Shown in pieces: positions 1 through 11,367 of a DNA stretch of 64,000 nucleotides. Under the pieces are notes generated by a model. It was not told where the DNA came from. It did no database searches and was given only the letters and a program-made list of their open reading frames with translations. Each line of letters starts with the position of its first letter. Position 1 is the stretch's first letter. The DNA is from Bifidobacteriaceae bacterium (GTDB taxonomy: Bacteria > Actinomycetota > Actinomycetes > Actinomycetales > WQXJ01): assembly GCA_031270825.1 (NCBI GenBank), contig JAISXH010000049.1, positions 1 to 64,000 on the forward strand, in the 5' to 3' direction. The position numbers and the translations under genes are program-made.

Positions 1-2
1 AG

Positions 3-446
3 GCCGCGGTGTTGGCGCCGAATGATCCTAGGGTTTGGTTGGGCAAGGCGCGGGCGGCGTTGTTGACCGATGTGGACGAGCAGTGGGACGCCATCGAAGC
101 CGCCAGCCGGGCGAAGACATTGTCCGGGGATGACCCGACGCTGGAGGCCGAGGCGGACGCCTTGCTGGCCCAAGCCCGTGGGGAACTGCGAGACTTTTCG
201 GCCGGCGGCCCGCAGGCGCGGTCGGCCATGCCCTGGAAGACTCAGGGCCCGGTCGCTCAAACCACTCAACCCGCCGGACCGACAGAACCGACCGAATCGA
301 CCGAATCGACCAACCCTGAACCAGAGCCGGCTGGAAGCGGGGGCTCGCCGGCGCGCAAACCCAAGTTCTGCATAGCCTGTGGCACCGCCCTGACCGGCAG
401 CGGCAAGTTCTGCGTCAAGTGCGGCCACGCGACCGCGGCCGGCTGA
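3..446 (+). CDS. C-terminal part of a TPR-like/zinc-ribbon protein (5' end outside window)
   Basis: The frame is open to the left edge of the window, so only about 147 C-terminal residues are visible. The first 60 residues are closely similar to residues 105-170 of the next gene (shared APxDPRVWLGKAR and LLTDVDEQ), so the two are tandem paralogues. A Pro/Thr/Glu-rich linker follows. The protein ends in a zinc ribbon with two CxxC pairs (CIAC and CVKC). The missing N-terminus probably carries the J-like domain seen in the neighbour, but this is inference. Unlike the neighbour there is no membrane segment in the visible part. The zinc ribbon suggests binding of protein or nucleic acid; the function is unknown. 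Confidence 0.7.
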   Translation, partial: AAVLAPNDPRVWLGKARAALLTDVDEQWDAIEAASRAKTLSGDDPTLEAEADALLAQARGELRDFSAGGPQARSAMPWKTQGPVAQTTQPAGPTEPTESTESTNPEPEPAGSGGSPARKPKFCIACGTALTGSGKFCVKCGHATAAG

Positions 447-569
447 CGGTCCCGGCCGATCAGCTCGGCGGCGTCGCAGCGCTAAGCGGGATGAGGTCCG
501 TTCGGCCCGGGTGGTGGGTTTGCTCATTGTTTCGCAGGCGGTTCGAGGTGTGCGGCTAGAATCGCCGTT

Positions 570-2261
570 ATGGCCGGGTCCCCGAATTACTACGAGGTGC
601 TGGGTATCGCCCCGGGCGCCGGTTCGGAGGAGATCGCCAGAGCCAGCGTTGCTTTGAAGCGGGAGTTGTCGAAGCGGCGTTCGGAAGGGTTGACGGAGGA
701 GATTCAGGCCGAGGCAACCAACCGGTTGGCGCTGGTGCGACAGGCTTCGGCGGTGTTGCTGGACGAGTCCGCGCGGGCGGAGTATGACCGCTCGCTGGAT
801 CCGGCTGCGCAGGAGTCGCAGGCGGCTCGCGAATGTGAGGCGGCGGGGGATTTCGCGGGGGCGTTCTTCTTGTGGTCGAAGGCGACCCAGTTGGCGCCGG
901 ATGACCCGAGGGTCTGGCTGGGCAAGGCCAGGACGGCCCTGTTGACGGATGTGGACGAACAGACCGACGCGATTGTCGCCGCCAGCCGAGCCAGGACCTT
1001 GGCGGCCGGAGACCCAGTGCTGGAGGCGGAGGCGGAGGCTCTGTTCGCCCAGGCCAGCCATGAGCTGGCGGCCCATTCGGCCGGTGGCGTGCGGGTTGAG
1101 TCAAGCGTGCCGTGGCGGTCGCCGGGCGCTGAACCGACATCCGATTCGGGTCTTTCCGTGGCTCCCGGGCAGGGGGAATCGCCGGACCAAGCGCGCCGCC
1201 AAGAGTCCCCGGCGGCATCGTCCCCGCCGGCGTGGCCGCTTCCGGCGCCACCGGGCCCGCCTGCGTCGACGCCGACGTCTGGACCCCCTACGCCGACCGC
1301 CGACGCCGCCTGGCCAGCAGGGCCGTCCACGCCGGCGCCGCCGGTTACGTCTGCGTCTGCGCCGTCCTCGATGCCTACCGCCGATGCCGCCTGGCCAGCG
1401 GCGTCATCCGGTCCGCTGCCGCCGGCTCCGTCTTCGCCGCCGGCCCCGACGCCGACCGCCGATGCTCCCTGGCCAGGGGGGCCGACCGCTCCGGTGCCGC
1501 CGGTTACGTCTGCGTCTTCGCCAGCTCCGATGCCTCCTGCCGATGCCGCCTGGCCAGCGGCGTCATCCGCTCCGCTGCCGCCGGTCACGCCTGCCGGGTC
1601 GTCCGCTCCGTTGCCGTCTGGGCAGCCCGCTTCCCCGTCTGGGACGGCCGAACCGGTTGCGCCGTTGCCGGGCATGGCGCCCGCACTCGGCGCGGCCGGC
1701 AAGAAACGCGGCCGCAGGCCACTCGTCCTGGTCGCCGCGATTGTCGCCGCCGTGGTCGTGGTTGGCGCAGCGAGCATCGGGGTTCGGGCTCTCTTGCGCC
1801 AAGACACGGCCGGAGGAACGGCCGGACCGTCAATTGGCGCGGCCGAAACCCAGGCCACCCAGAGCGTGACGCGATCCGGGTCGGCGCAGTCGGATAAACC
1901 CTCGGGCGCCTCCGCGTCCAGTTCGGTCGAGCCGGCGGTGGCGGCCTATTGCGCTGAGCTGGCGGCTTTCGCCGAAGCCTGGCCTGAGTCCGGCGAACAC
2001 AGCGAACGGCGCGAAGTCGAAGAGCTGATCGCCGATTACCAACGGGTGGCGGACGCCGCCGTGCCGGCCGTCAAAGGCCTCTGGGACGAGGTGATGTCCC
2101 GGTATCGCGAGGCGGCCGAGCTGACCTCGGGCGACAAACCGCTGACCGAGGAGCAGACGGAACGACTCGACTGGCTGAACGGCGAGATCGTGCGCATCGC
2201 CGGCGAGATCGATAAAAAGGATCTGGGGATCTGCGAAGCCGAAGCAGTGGTTTCCGACTGA
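570..2261 (+). CDS. Degenerate J-domain/TPR-like membrane protein
   Basis: A 563-residue protein. Residues 6-78 look like a J-domain (start NYYEVLGI, end ARAEYDRSL), but the HPD tripeptide that contacts DnaK is absent, so a normal co-chaperone role is doubtful. Residues 80-170 form an alpha-helical TPR-like region shared with the upstream gene. Residues 180-375 are a Pro/Ala/Ser linker with several ADAAWPA-type units, which are also visible as DNA repeats around 1290-1600. A membrane helix lies near residues 381-408, followed by an outside domain of about 150 residues. The topology is N-in. The start is the ATG 9 nt after a TAGAAT -10-like hexamer. Tandem duplication with the upstream gene is clear; the function is unknown. 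Confidence 0.75.
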   Translation: MAGSPNYYEVLGIAPGAGSEEIARASVALKRELSKRRSEGLTEEIQAEATNRLALVRQASAVLLDESARAEYDRSLDPAAQESQAARECEAAGDFAGAFFLWSKATQLAPDDPRVWLGKARTALLTDVDEQTDAIVAASRARTLAAGDPVLEAEAEALFAQASHELAAHSAGGVRVESSVPWRSPGAEPTSDSGLSVAPGQGESPDQARRQESPAASSPPAWPLPAPPGPPASTPTSGPPTPTADAAWPAGPSTPAPPVTSASAPSSMPTADAAWPAASSGPLPPAPSSPPAPTPTADAPWPGGPTAPVPPVTSASSPAPMPPADAAWPAASSAPLPPVTPAGSSAPLPSGQPASPSGTAEPVAPLPGMAPALGAAGKKRGRRPLVLVAAIVAAVVVVGAASIGVRALLRQDTAGGTAGPSIGAAETQATQSVTRSGSAQSDKPSGASASSSVEPAVAAYCAELAAFAEAWPESGEHSERREVEELIADYQRVADAAVPAVKGLWDEVMSRYREAAELTSGDKPLTEEQTERLDWLNGEIVRIAGEIDKKDLGICEAEAVVSD

Positions 2262-2324
2262 CGGGCCGCCACAGCTCGCCGCTACCGTTAGCAGCCAACG
2301 TTGCCGGGACACAGGCCCGCAGAA

Positions 2325-2487
2325 TTATCCGCAGGCTTTTCCACTGGGTCCGGCATCGTGCCTGGGAGAGCTGTGGACAAAGATGCACTCCCTGTGAACA
2401 ACACTGTAGAGTATCCACGAATAGGGCGCTGACCTGCGTAAATAGAGGATATGGCGCTGACCTGGCCAAAGGCTAACCTGTGGACAA
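2325..2487. other. Cluster of DnaA-box-like 9-mers in a convergent intergenic region
   Basis: The gap 2262-2574 lies between two convergent genes and contains no coding sequence. It holds TGTGGACAA twice (2372-2380 and 2479-2487), which is the reverse complement of the actinobacterial DnaA box TTGTCCACA. Near matches are TTATCCGCA (2325-2333), TTTTCCACT (2337-2345), TGTGAACAA (2393-2401) and GTATCCACG (2411-2419). A 12-bp direct repeat GGCGCTGACCTG (2425-2436 and 2453-2464) brackets a relatively AT-rich stretch. dnaA and dnaN are not nearby, so this need not be oriC. A DnaA titration or regulatory site is possible. Confidence 0.45.
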
Positions 2488-2574
2488 CCAAGGGCTCCGG
2501 GCCGGCGCCGGACACGAGCCGTCATGGTTTCGCTCTAGATCCGCCTTCGACTCCCGCCTTTTCGGAGGATCAAG

Positions 2575-3555
2575 TCACAGCGCTGCGAGGCGGTCGAAGG
2601 CCGCATCCAGTTCCGGGGACGCAATGGCCAGGTGTGGGTGGGAGTCGTGGAAGTTGACGTATTGGGCGGCGCCGACCCGCCAGGGGATCTTCTGGGCGAA
2701 GCCGGTGGCGATCGCTCGGACTTTGGAGTTGTCGAACACCACCGAGTGGGATTTGTCGCCCAGCAGCCCGTCTCGCGCCTCCGGTATGAAACGGCCGATC
2801 AGCTCAGATGAGACATGAACCAAAGTCGGGTTCCGCACGCCTGCGGCCAGGGCCAGGTCGCGGTAGATCGCGTCCCAGGGAGCGACCTCGTCCCCGGTGA
2901 TGTGGAAGGTGTTGCCAATGGCCCGGCGCTCGGCGAACAGCGGCACAAAACAAAAGGCGAAATCAGAGGCGTGAGTGAGCGTCCACAGCGACGTGCCGTC
3001 GCCGGGCACCACCACCGGTTTGCCTTGGCGCATGCGGGCCACGTCGGTCCAGCCGCCGAGCGTGACCGACAGCGCGGCATCGTAGGTGTGGGATGGCCGG
3101 ACGATCGTGGCCGGGAAACCGTCGCGCCGGACCAAGCCGACCAGGTAATCCTCGCAGGCGATCTTGTCGCGCGAATACTGCCAGAACGGGTTGACCAGCG
3201 GCGTCGACTCGGTGATGGGCAGCGAGGCGACCGGCTTCTGATAGGCCGAGGCCGTGGAGATGAAGATGTATTGCCCCAAGCGTCCGGCCAGAAGTTCGAC
3301 ATTCCGGCGCAGGCGGGGCACATCGTAAGACAGGAAATCGGCTACGACGTCGAATTCGCGCCCGGCCAGCGCGCTGGCCAGCGAGGCCGAATCGGTCACG
3401 TCGGCCTTGATCCACTCCACCCCGTCCGGCAGGAGCCGTAGGTGGGATAGCCCGCGTCCCACCACGCTGACATTCCAACCCGCCGCTTGGGCGGCCTTCA
3501 CGCACCACCACGAGATGGCGCCGGTGCCGCCGATGAACAGCACGCTTCCTTCCAT
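2575..3555 (-). CDS. NAD(P)-dependent epimerase/dehydratase-like reductase (extended SDR)
   Basis: A 326-residue protein with the Rossmann nucleotide-binding motif GGTGAIS at residues 9-15, the active-site Ser/Thr stretch STAS near 100-103 and the catalytic YxxxK (YSRDK) at 127-131. These are the hallmarks of extended short-chain dehydrogenases, which act on nucleotide sugars or similar substrates. The substrate cannot be told from sequence. The ATG start at 3555 is followed directly by the beta-strand of the Rossmann fold, as expected. The gene is followed on the same strand by nothing obvious and is preceded by the alpha/beta hydrolase gene with a 26-nt gap, so the two may be co-transcribed. 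Confidence 0.8.
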   Translation of the reverse strand: MEGSVLFIGGTGAISWWCVKAAQAAGWNVSVVGRGLSHLRLLPDGVEWIKADVTDSASLASALAGREFDVVADFLSYDVPRLRRNVELLAGRLGQYIFISTASAYQKPVASLPITESTPLVNPFWQYSRDKIACEDYLVGLVRRDGFPATIVRPSHTYDAALSVTLGGWTDVARMRQGKPVVVPGDGTSLWTLTHASDFAFCFVPLFAERRAIGNTFHITGDEVAPWDAIYRDLALAAGVRNPTLVHVSSELIGRFIPEARDGLLGDKSHSVVFDNSKVRAIATGFAQKIPWRVGAAQYVNFHDSHPHLAIASPELDAAFDRLAAL

Positions 3556-3581
3556 CTACGGTCCTCCAATCGGTCGAAGGG

Positions 3582-4613
3582 TCAATCGTTCATATTCGCC
3601 GCGGCCGCCTCGATCACCGCCGGATCGATCAAGATGCGGTGATGGCCCAATCCCTCGGTTGTCACCAGGGTGGCCCCAGACCAGGAGGCCGCGATCTGCC
3701 TGGCAACACCGTAGGGCGATTCTTTGTCCACTGCGTCGTGAATGACCAGGGCGTCCGGCAACAGGCCGGTCGCCCCCATGTCGGCGACGTCAAAATCCGC
3801 CAGTTTGCCGCGGGCGCGCTTCTCCATCTCTTCGGGCAGCATCCGCGCCGCCCGCTTGCCGAAGCCGAGTTTCCGCGCGAAGGTCTTCGCCACCTCGCGC
3901 ATGTCCGGGCTCGGCGAAACCAGGGTCAGCTTCTCAAACGCCAAGCGTCCGTTGAGGTAGGAGCGGCAGGCCGCGGCACACCCCAGCGAGTGGGCTATGA
4001 CTCCGTGCGGTTGTCCGATGTGTTCCACCACCGCCTCCAGCGAGCGCATCAGCTCGCCGCCGCTGGAGTGCGCCGAACCGTGTTCGCCCGGCCCCGAATC
4101 GCCATGCGCGAGCGCGTCAAACGCCACCACCCTGAAACCAGCCCGCGTCAACGGTCCCACGAACCCAGCCACCTGCCCGCGCCAACCACCCCACCCATGA
4201 ACCAACAACACGGTACGCAAGGGGACGGTGATTGTGTTGATTGGCTGGCCGGCGGCATCGTGCTCGGCGGGTTGGTCGGCGCTGGGGGACGTCACCTGAC
4301 CCGGCGTGGGGCTGGAAGGTTGCCCGGCGGCATCGGCGTCTGGGTCGCTGTGCGGCTCCCAAGTCTCGACCACCAGTTCCGAACCGAGGGCGGTCGGGAT
4401 GCGGGAGAGCTGGCCGGGCCAAGGGCGGTTGTCTTTGCGGCGGCCGGGGTTGCCGGGGAGCTTGCACCAGACGCGGGCGGCCGTTTTGGCCGCCAGCCTC
4501 GGCGTGAGCAGCCCTCCGCCCACGAAACCGACCCAGCCGACTAGTTGGATGAGGCGTTTTCGCAAGGGCGGGCGCCGGTGGTGGACGTGGGTCGGTGGAT
4601 CTGTGCGGGTCAT
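3582..4613 (-). CDS. Alpha/beta hydrolase carrying a repeat element in its coding sequence
   Basis: A 343-residue protein. An N-terminal hydrophobic stretch lies near residues 21-36. The hydrolase fold begins at TVLLVHGWGG (134-143, oxyanion HG), the nucleophile elbow AHSLG has Ser209, and the C-terminal GLGHH supplies the likely catalytic His. The 50 residues before the fold (about 90-131) are low-complexity Pro/Ser/Ala. They end in INTITVPL, which is the translation of a dispersed family-A repeat at 4217-4242. The in-frame repeat sits just before the first core strand and spares the fold. Substrate unknown; esterase or lipase-like. Confidence 0.78.
   Translation of the reverse strand: MTRTDPPTHVHHRRPPLRKRLIQLVGWVGFVGGGLLTPRLAAKTAARVWCKLPGNPGRRKDNRPWPGQLSRIPTALGSELVVETWEPHSDPDADAAGQPSSPTPGQVTSPSADQPAEHDAAGQPINTITVPLRTVLLVHGWGGWRGQVAGFVGPLTRAGFRVVAFDALAHGDSGPGEHGSAHSSGGELMRSLEAVVEHIGQPHGVIAHSLGCAAACRSYLNGRLAFEKLTLVSPSPDMREVAKTFARKLGFGKRAARMLPEEMEKRARGKLADFDVADMGATGLLPDALVIHDAVDKESPYGVARQIAASWSGATLVTTEGLGHHRILIDPAVIEAAAANMND
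4217..4242 (+). repeat. Family-A dispersed repeat, copy A1
   Basis: Matches the core GGGGACGGTGATTGTGTTGA preceded by GCAA and followed by TT. It lies inside the hydrolase gene on the opposite strand and is translated in frame. The 26 bp are identical to copy A2 at 14995. Confidence 0.85.
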
Positions 4614-4944
4614 GATCGATTTAGCCTAGCTGGCATATTCGGGGCCGTTCGCCGGCAACTGTCGGCCAGCGGTCCGCCGCCGCCCAGCGCGCCGCCAGCG
4701 CCGAAGCGGCCGGACCGTTATTTCTTCGTTACCGAATTGAGGCCCGACTATCCAGATCGTGATGTTGATTGGGCCGTTTTCAGGCCACCTTGGGTAACTA
4801 CGGCAGATAGTCTCGCCGGGTGTGGCAAGCTGGGCCTTGCCGCACTTGGACGGCGTTGTTCCCGGCCGTCTGGCAAGCGCATATCCGCATGGCCCCGAGC
4901 CGAGGGAATCGGCGGTTCGGGGTGGCACCGAAGGAGGACCAGGC
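4614..4944. other. Divergent intergenic region, no gene seen
   Basis: This is the 331-bp gap between the divergent hydrolase and GH65 genes and should hold both promoters. I see no convincing -35/-10 pair. The only clear signal is the ribosome site AAGGAGG at 4931-4937 for the GH65 gene. No RNA gene or palindrome stood out. Confidence 0.5.
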
Positions 4945-7440
4945 ATGGCTTGGCAGCCGATCGAAGACCCGCTGGACCGCACCCGCTTCCCGGTGGACCC
5001 GTGGGCGTTGACGGAGGTGGCGTGCGACCAGCGCGACCTGGGCGTAACCGAAACCCTGTTCGCAGTCGGCAATGGCTATCTGGGCATGCGCGGAAATCCA
5101 GAAGAGGGACGGGTGGCCTACGAACACGGCACCTATATCAACGGCTTCCATGAGACTTTCCGAATTCGCCACGCCGAGGACGCCTACGGGTTCGCGACCG
5201 TCGGCCAGACCATGGTGAACGTGCCGGACGGGAAGGTCATTCGTGTCTACATTGACGACGAACCGCTGCTGCTGACCGTCGCCGACCTGCAGGAATACCA
5301 CCGGACCCTGGATTTCAGGACCGGTCAGCTAAAGCGTCATGTGGTTTGGCGGACGCCCTCGGGGAAGTTGGCGCGGATCGTCTCCACGCGAATGACCTCC
5401 CTGACCGAACGGCACTTGGCGCTGATGACTTATGAGGTGACAGTCGACCGGGACGCTCCGGTGACCCTGTCTTCGGCGATCATCAACCGGCAGGACGGCG
5501 AGGACGAATATCACGTCTCCGGCCCGGATGCGGGAAACCCGGCCTGGGATCCCCGTAAGACGGAGACCTTCCCCGAACGGGTCTTGAGGCCGGAGTTGGC
5601 GGAGCAGGACGGCTCTGACGGGCCAGCCTTCTTGGGCTATCGCTGCGCCAATTCGGGAATGACGGTGACGGTCGGCGCCTGCCACGAGTTGGACACGGCC
5701 AACGGTTTCAGCCGCGCGGATGTGATCTCGCCGGATCTGGCGGAAACCCGGTTCACGGTCCAGGCGCGGGCGGGTGTGCCGATCCGGCTGACCAAATTGG
5801 TGGCTTATCACAGCTCCCGGGGTGTCCCCCCCACAGAACTGCGCGAACGGTGCAGGCTGACGCTGAGCCGGGGCGCCGAGCGCGGACCGATCGGCCTGGC
5901 TGACGACCAGCGCCAGTTCCTGGACAGTTTCTGGGAGCGGTCGGACGTGGTGGTGCATGGGCAGGGCGCCACGCAGCAGGCGGTCCGGTGGAATCTGTTC
6001 CAAGCGCTCCAGGCCTCGGCCCGGGCCGAGGGCGTGGGCGTGCCCGCCAAAGGCGTGACCGGCTCAGGCTATTCCGGCCACTATTTTTGGGATTCGGAAA
6101 TCTACCTGCTGCCGTTCCTGACCTACACCACGCCGCGATGGGCCCGCAACGCCTTGCGCTTCCGTTACACCATGTTGGACGCGGCGCGGCGGCGGGCGGC
6201 CGAATTGTCAGAGGTCGGCGCCCTCTACCCGTGGCGGACTATCAACGGCGAAGAGGCGTCAGCCTTTTACGCCGCCGGGACGGCCCAGTACCACATCGAC
6301 GCCGATGTCGCCTATGCCCTGACCCAATACCTGCGGGCCACAGATGACTTCGGTTTCCTGGAACGCGAGGCGATTGACGTCTTGGTGGAGACAGCGCGCA
6401 TGTGGCACGGCCTGGGCTTCATGCGCGAAGCCGGGCGCGGCGCCGCCGCCGAGTTCTATATCCATGGCGTGACCGGCCCGGACGAATACACCACTGTGGT
6501 CAATGACAACCTCTTCACCAACGTCATGGCGCGATTCAACTTGCGGGCGGCAGCACGGGCGCTGGACCTGCTCAAGGAGGGCAACGAGGTCTCCTACAGC
6601 AAAGCGGTGGCGCGATTGGGATTGCGCCCCTCGGAGCCGGCCAATTGGCGCGAGGCGGCCGAGGCCATGCACATTCCCTACGATCCATCGCTAGGCATCC
6701 ATCCCCAAGACGATCAGTTCCTGCAAAAGGAGATTTGGGATTTGGCGGCCACGCCCGCCTCCAAGCGCCCCCTCTTGCTGCACTACCACCCGCTGGTGAT
6801 CTACCGCTTCCAGGTCTTGAAGCAGACCGACGTGGTGCTGGCCCAGTTCCTCTGCCCGCAGGATTTCACCGCCGAAGAGAAACTAGCCGATTTCGATTAC
6901 TACGATCCGCTGACCACCGGCGATTCCTCGCTCAGCGCCGTGGCTCAAGCCATCATGGCGGCAGAGGTCGGTTACCAGGAATTGGCCCAAAAGTACTTCT
7001 TCACCGCCCTTTACGTGGATCTCGCCAACCTCCACGGCAATGCCGTCGATGGCGTCCACGTCGCCTCGGCGGGGGGCGTCTGGTCCTCACTGGTGTTCGG
7101 TTTTGGAGGCCTGCGCGACGCGGGCGGCCGACTCTCGTTCCAGCCCCGGCTGCCGGAGTTGTGGGAGGGAATCACCTTCCAGCTGACCTTCGGTGGCGCG
7201 CGCCTGGTCATCGAGTTGACCCAAGAACAGATCGAATTCACGCTCGCGCAGGGTCCGGCGACCACGGTCGAGGTGCGCGGCGAGTCCTTCACCGTCGGCC
7301 CCGACGCGCCGGTGGTGGTGGCGCTGGCGGATCAGGGCCCCCGCCTGTTGGGCGCCCCGACGGCCCGGGACATCACCGGCGCGGTCAGGGCCGACGGTTC
7401 GGTCATCACGGCCACCGTCCCGACCCCGGTCGGGGACTAA
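4945..7440 (+). CDS. Glycoside hydrolase family 65 disaccharide phosphorylase
   Basis: An 831-residue cytosolic enzyme of the GH65 family (maltose, trehalose, kojibiose phosphorylases), which splits an alpha-glucoside with phosphate to give beta-glucose 1-phosphate. The N-terminal sandwich domain starts at about residue 25 (GNGYLGMRGN). The (alpha/alpha)6 barrel carries WDSEIYLLPF near residue 380 and the family acid GPDEY with Glu514. The C-terminal beta domain (after about 700) is complete. The start is the ATG 7 nt after AAGGAGG; an upstream in-frame start is less likely because it lacks such a site. Exact substrate is not decidable. No HAD-type phosphoglucomutase partner lies next to it, unlike many GH65 loci. 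Confidence 0.88.
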   Translation: MAWQPIEDPLDRTRFPVDPWALTEVACDQRDLGVTETLFAVGNGYLGMRGNPEEGRVAYEHGTYINGFHETFRIRHAEDAYGFATVGQTMVNVPDGKVIRVYIDDEPLLLTVADLQEYHRTLDFRTGQLKRHVVWRTPSGKLARIVSTRMTSLTERHLALMTYEVTVDRDAPVTLSSAIINRQDGEDEYHVSGPDAGNPAWDPRKTETFPERVLRPELAEQDGSDGPAFLGYRCANSGMTVTVGACHELDTANGFSRADVISPDLAETRFTVQARAGVPIRLTKLVAYHSSRGVPPTELRERCRLTLSRGAERGPIGLADDQRQFLDSFWERSDVVVHGQGATQQAVRWNLFQALQASARAEGVGVPAKGVTGSGYSGHYFWDSEIYLLPFLTYTTPRWARNALRFRYTMLDAARRRAAELSEVGALYPWRTINGEEASAFYAAGTAQYHIDADVAYALTQYLRATDDFGFLEREAIDVLVETARMWHGLGFMREAGRGAAAEFYIHGVTGPDEYTTVVNDNLFTNVMARFNLRAAARALDLLKEGNEVSYSKAVARLGLRPSEPANWREAAEAMHIPYDPSLGIHPQDDQFLQKEIWDLAATPASKRPLLLHYHPLVIYRFQVLKQTDVVLAQFLCPQDFTAEEKLADFDYYDPLTTGDSSLSAVAQAIMAAEVGYQELAQKYFFTALYVDLANLHGNAVDGVHVASAGGVWSSLVFGFGGLRDAGGRLSFQPRLPELWEGITFQLTFGGARLVIELTQEQIEFTLAQGPATTVEVRGESFTVGPDAPVVVALADQGPRLLGAPTARDITGAVRADGSVITATVPTPVGD

Positions 7441-7507
7441 CCACCAGGTTCCGATGCCGCCCGCCCAAGAGCGGGGCGGCCGGCCCACCCGGGTGACGGC
7501 TGCGCGC

Positions 7508-9862
<2,355 letters not shown>

Positions 9863-10065
9863 GTTGCGCTACTCCTCATGTCAGGTCTGCTTCGACCCGG
9901 CTCAGAGGCCCGGGTGGGGCCTAAGAAACCGCGCTGACAAGCCGTGCGGACAAGCCTCGCGGTCATGCCTTGCGGTCTCTGTTTCGGGGTGGACGTTCGT
10001 CCTATCCTAGGCGATGCGTTGGGTGCGGCCAAATGTCGCCTGACCCGCCGTTAGGCTTGACTGCC

Positions 10066-11322
10066 GTGAAGATACTTGTGCTCGGGTCCGGGGCCCGCGA
10101 ACACGGCATCGTGCACGCCCTGGCGCGCGAGGGCGTCCACCAACTGTATGCGGCGCCCGGGAACCCCGGCATAGGCGAGCTGGCCGAATTGCACCAAGTC
10201 GACCTCACGTCCGGGCCCATGGTGGCTTTGCTGGCACGGCGGCTGAAAGCCGATTTGGTGGTGATCGGCCCGGAGGCGCCGCTGATCGACGGCGTGGCGG
10301 ATTCGCTGCGGGCGGCCAAGATCCTCTGCTTCGGGCCTAGCGCCGCCGCAGCGCGGCTGGAGGGTTCCAAGGCTTTCGCCAAGCAGATCATGGAGGCCGC
10401 CGGCGTCCCCACCGCCGGAGCCGTCGCCGCGGCCACGCCCGCCCAGGCGGCCGCCGCGCTGGATCGGTTCGGAGCCCCATATGTGGTCAAGAACGACGGG
10501 CTGGCGGCCGGCAAAGGCGTGGTCGTCACCGATTCGCGCGAAGCGGCCTTGGACCACGCTCAGGCGTGCTTCGACGCCGGCTCGACCGTGGTGATCGAGG
10601 AGTATCTGGACGGCCCGGAGGTGTCGTTGTTCTGCGTCACCGACGGCCACACGGTGGTCCCCCTGGCGCCGGCCCAGGATTTCAAACGCGCCGCCGATGA
10701 CGACCAAGGCCCCAACACCGGCGGCATGGGCGCCTATTCGCCGTTGCCGTGGGCGCCGCCCGATCTGACCGGACAGGTCCTGGATCTGGTGGCGCGCCCG
10801 GTGGTCACGGAAATGGCCCGGCGCGGCCATCGGTTCCAGGGTCTGCTCTATTGCGGCCTGGCTCTGACCAGCCAGGGCCTGAAGGTGGTCGAATTCAACG
10901 CCCGCTTCGGCGACCCGGAGACCCAGGCTGTCTTGGCCCGCCTCGAGACGCCGCTGTCTGGCCTGCTAGCGGACGCCGCAGCCGGCCGCTTGGAGCAGAC
11001 TAGGCCGCTGATCTGGACCGAAGAGGCGGCTGTGACGGTGGTGATCGCCGCCCAGAACTATCCCGGCACGCCGGTCACCGGAGGCGTCATCAGCGGTCTG
11101 GGGCAGGCCAACGCCATCCCGGGCGTCTATGTCCTGCAGGCCGGCACCGCCTTGGACGATGCCGACCGCCTGGTCGCCGCCGGAGGTCGGGTTTTGTCTG
11201 TGGTCGGCTTGGGGCCGACTCTGGCCGCGGCCCGCGACCGGGCTTACGCCGGGGCGCGGGCAATCCACCTGGAAGGGTCCCATTACCGCACCGACATCGC
11301 CCTGCGGGCGGCCCTTGCCTGA
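10066..11322 (+). CDS. purD: Phosphoribosylamine-glycine ligase
   Basis: PurD ligates glycine to phosphoribosylamine with ATP, the second step of purine synthesis. The 418-residue chain starts at GTG 10066, giving KILVLGSGAREH at the N-terminus, which is the family's first strand. An in-frame start at 9970 would add 32 residues unlike the family. The ATP-grasp core is visible (NDGLAAGKGVVV, EYLDGPEVSLF, NTGGMGAYSP, EFNARFGDPETQ). A TATCCT -10-like hexamer is at 10003-10008. It is followed 45 nt later by the DNA methyltransferase gene. Other purine genes lie 1.1 kb downstream on the other strand. Confidence 0.95.
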   Translation: MKILVLGSGAREHGIVHALAREGVHQLYAAPGNPGIGELAELHQVDLTSGPMVALLARRLKADLVVIGPEAPLIDGVADSLRAAKILCFGPSAAAARLEGSKAFAKQIMEAAGVPTAGAVAAATPAQAAAALDRFGAPYVVKNDGLAAGKGVVVTDSREAALDHAQACFDAGSTVVIEEYLDGPEVSLFCVTDGHTVVPLAPAQDFKRAADDDQGPNTGGMGAYSPLPWAPPDLTGQVLDLVARPVVTEMARRGHRFQGLLYCGLALTSQGLKVVEFNARFGDPETQAVLARLETPLSGLLADAAAGRLEQTRPLIWTEEAAVTVVIAAQNYPGTPVTGGVISGLGQANAIPGVYVLQAGTALDDADRLVAAGGRVLSVVGLGPTLAAARDRAYAGARAIHLEGSHYRTDIALRAALA

Positions 11323-11367
11323 CCACGGTCCCAGGTTCGACTTGGCTCAGCCGCCCAGGTGTGGGCC

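Noticed and set aside
704-1858. Long minus-strand frame opposite the J-like gene
   Set aside because: Its Gly/Ala/Asp-rich composition mirrors the Pro-rich linker on the other strand, and the plus-strand gene has clear domains.
2262-2574. Calling the DnaA-box cluster the chromosomal origin
   Set aside because: No dnaA, dnaN, rnpA or parAB genes are near, and GC skew could not be computed. Only the box cluster is reported.
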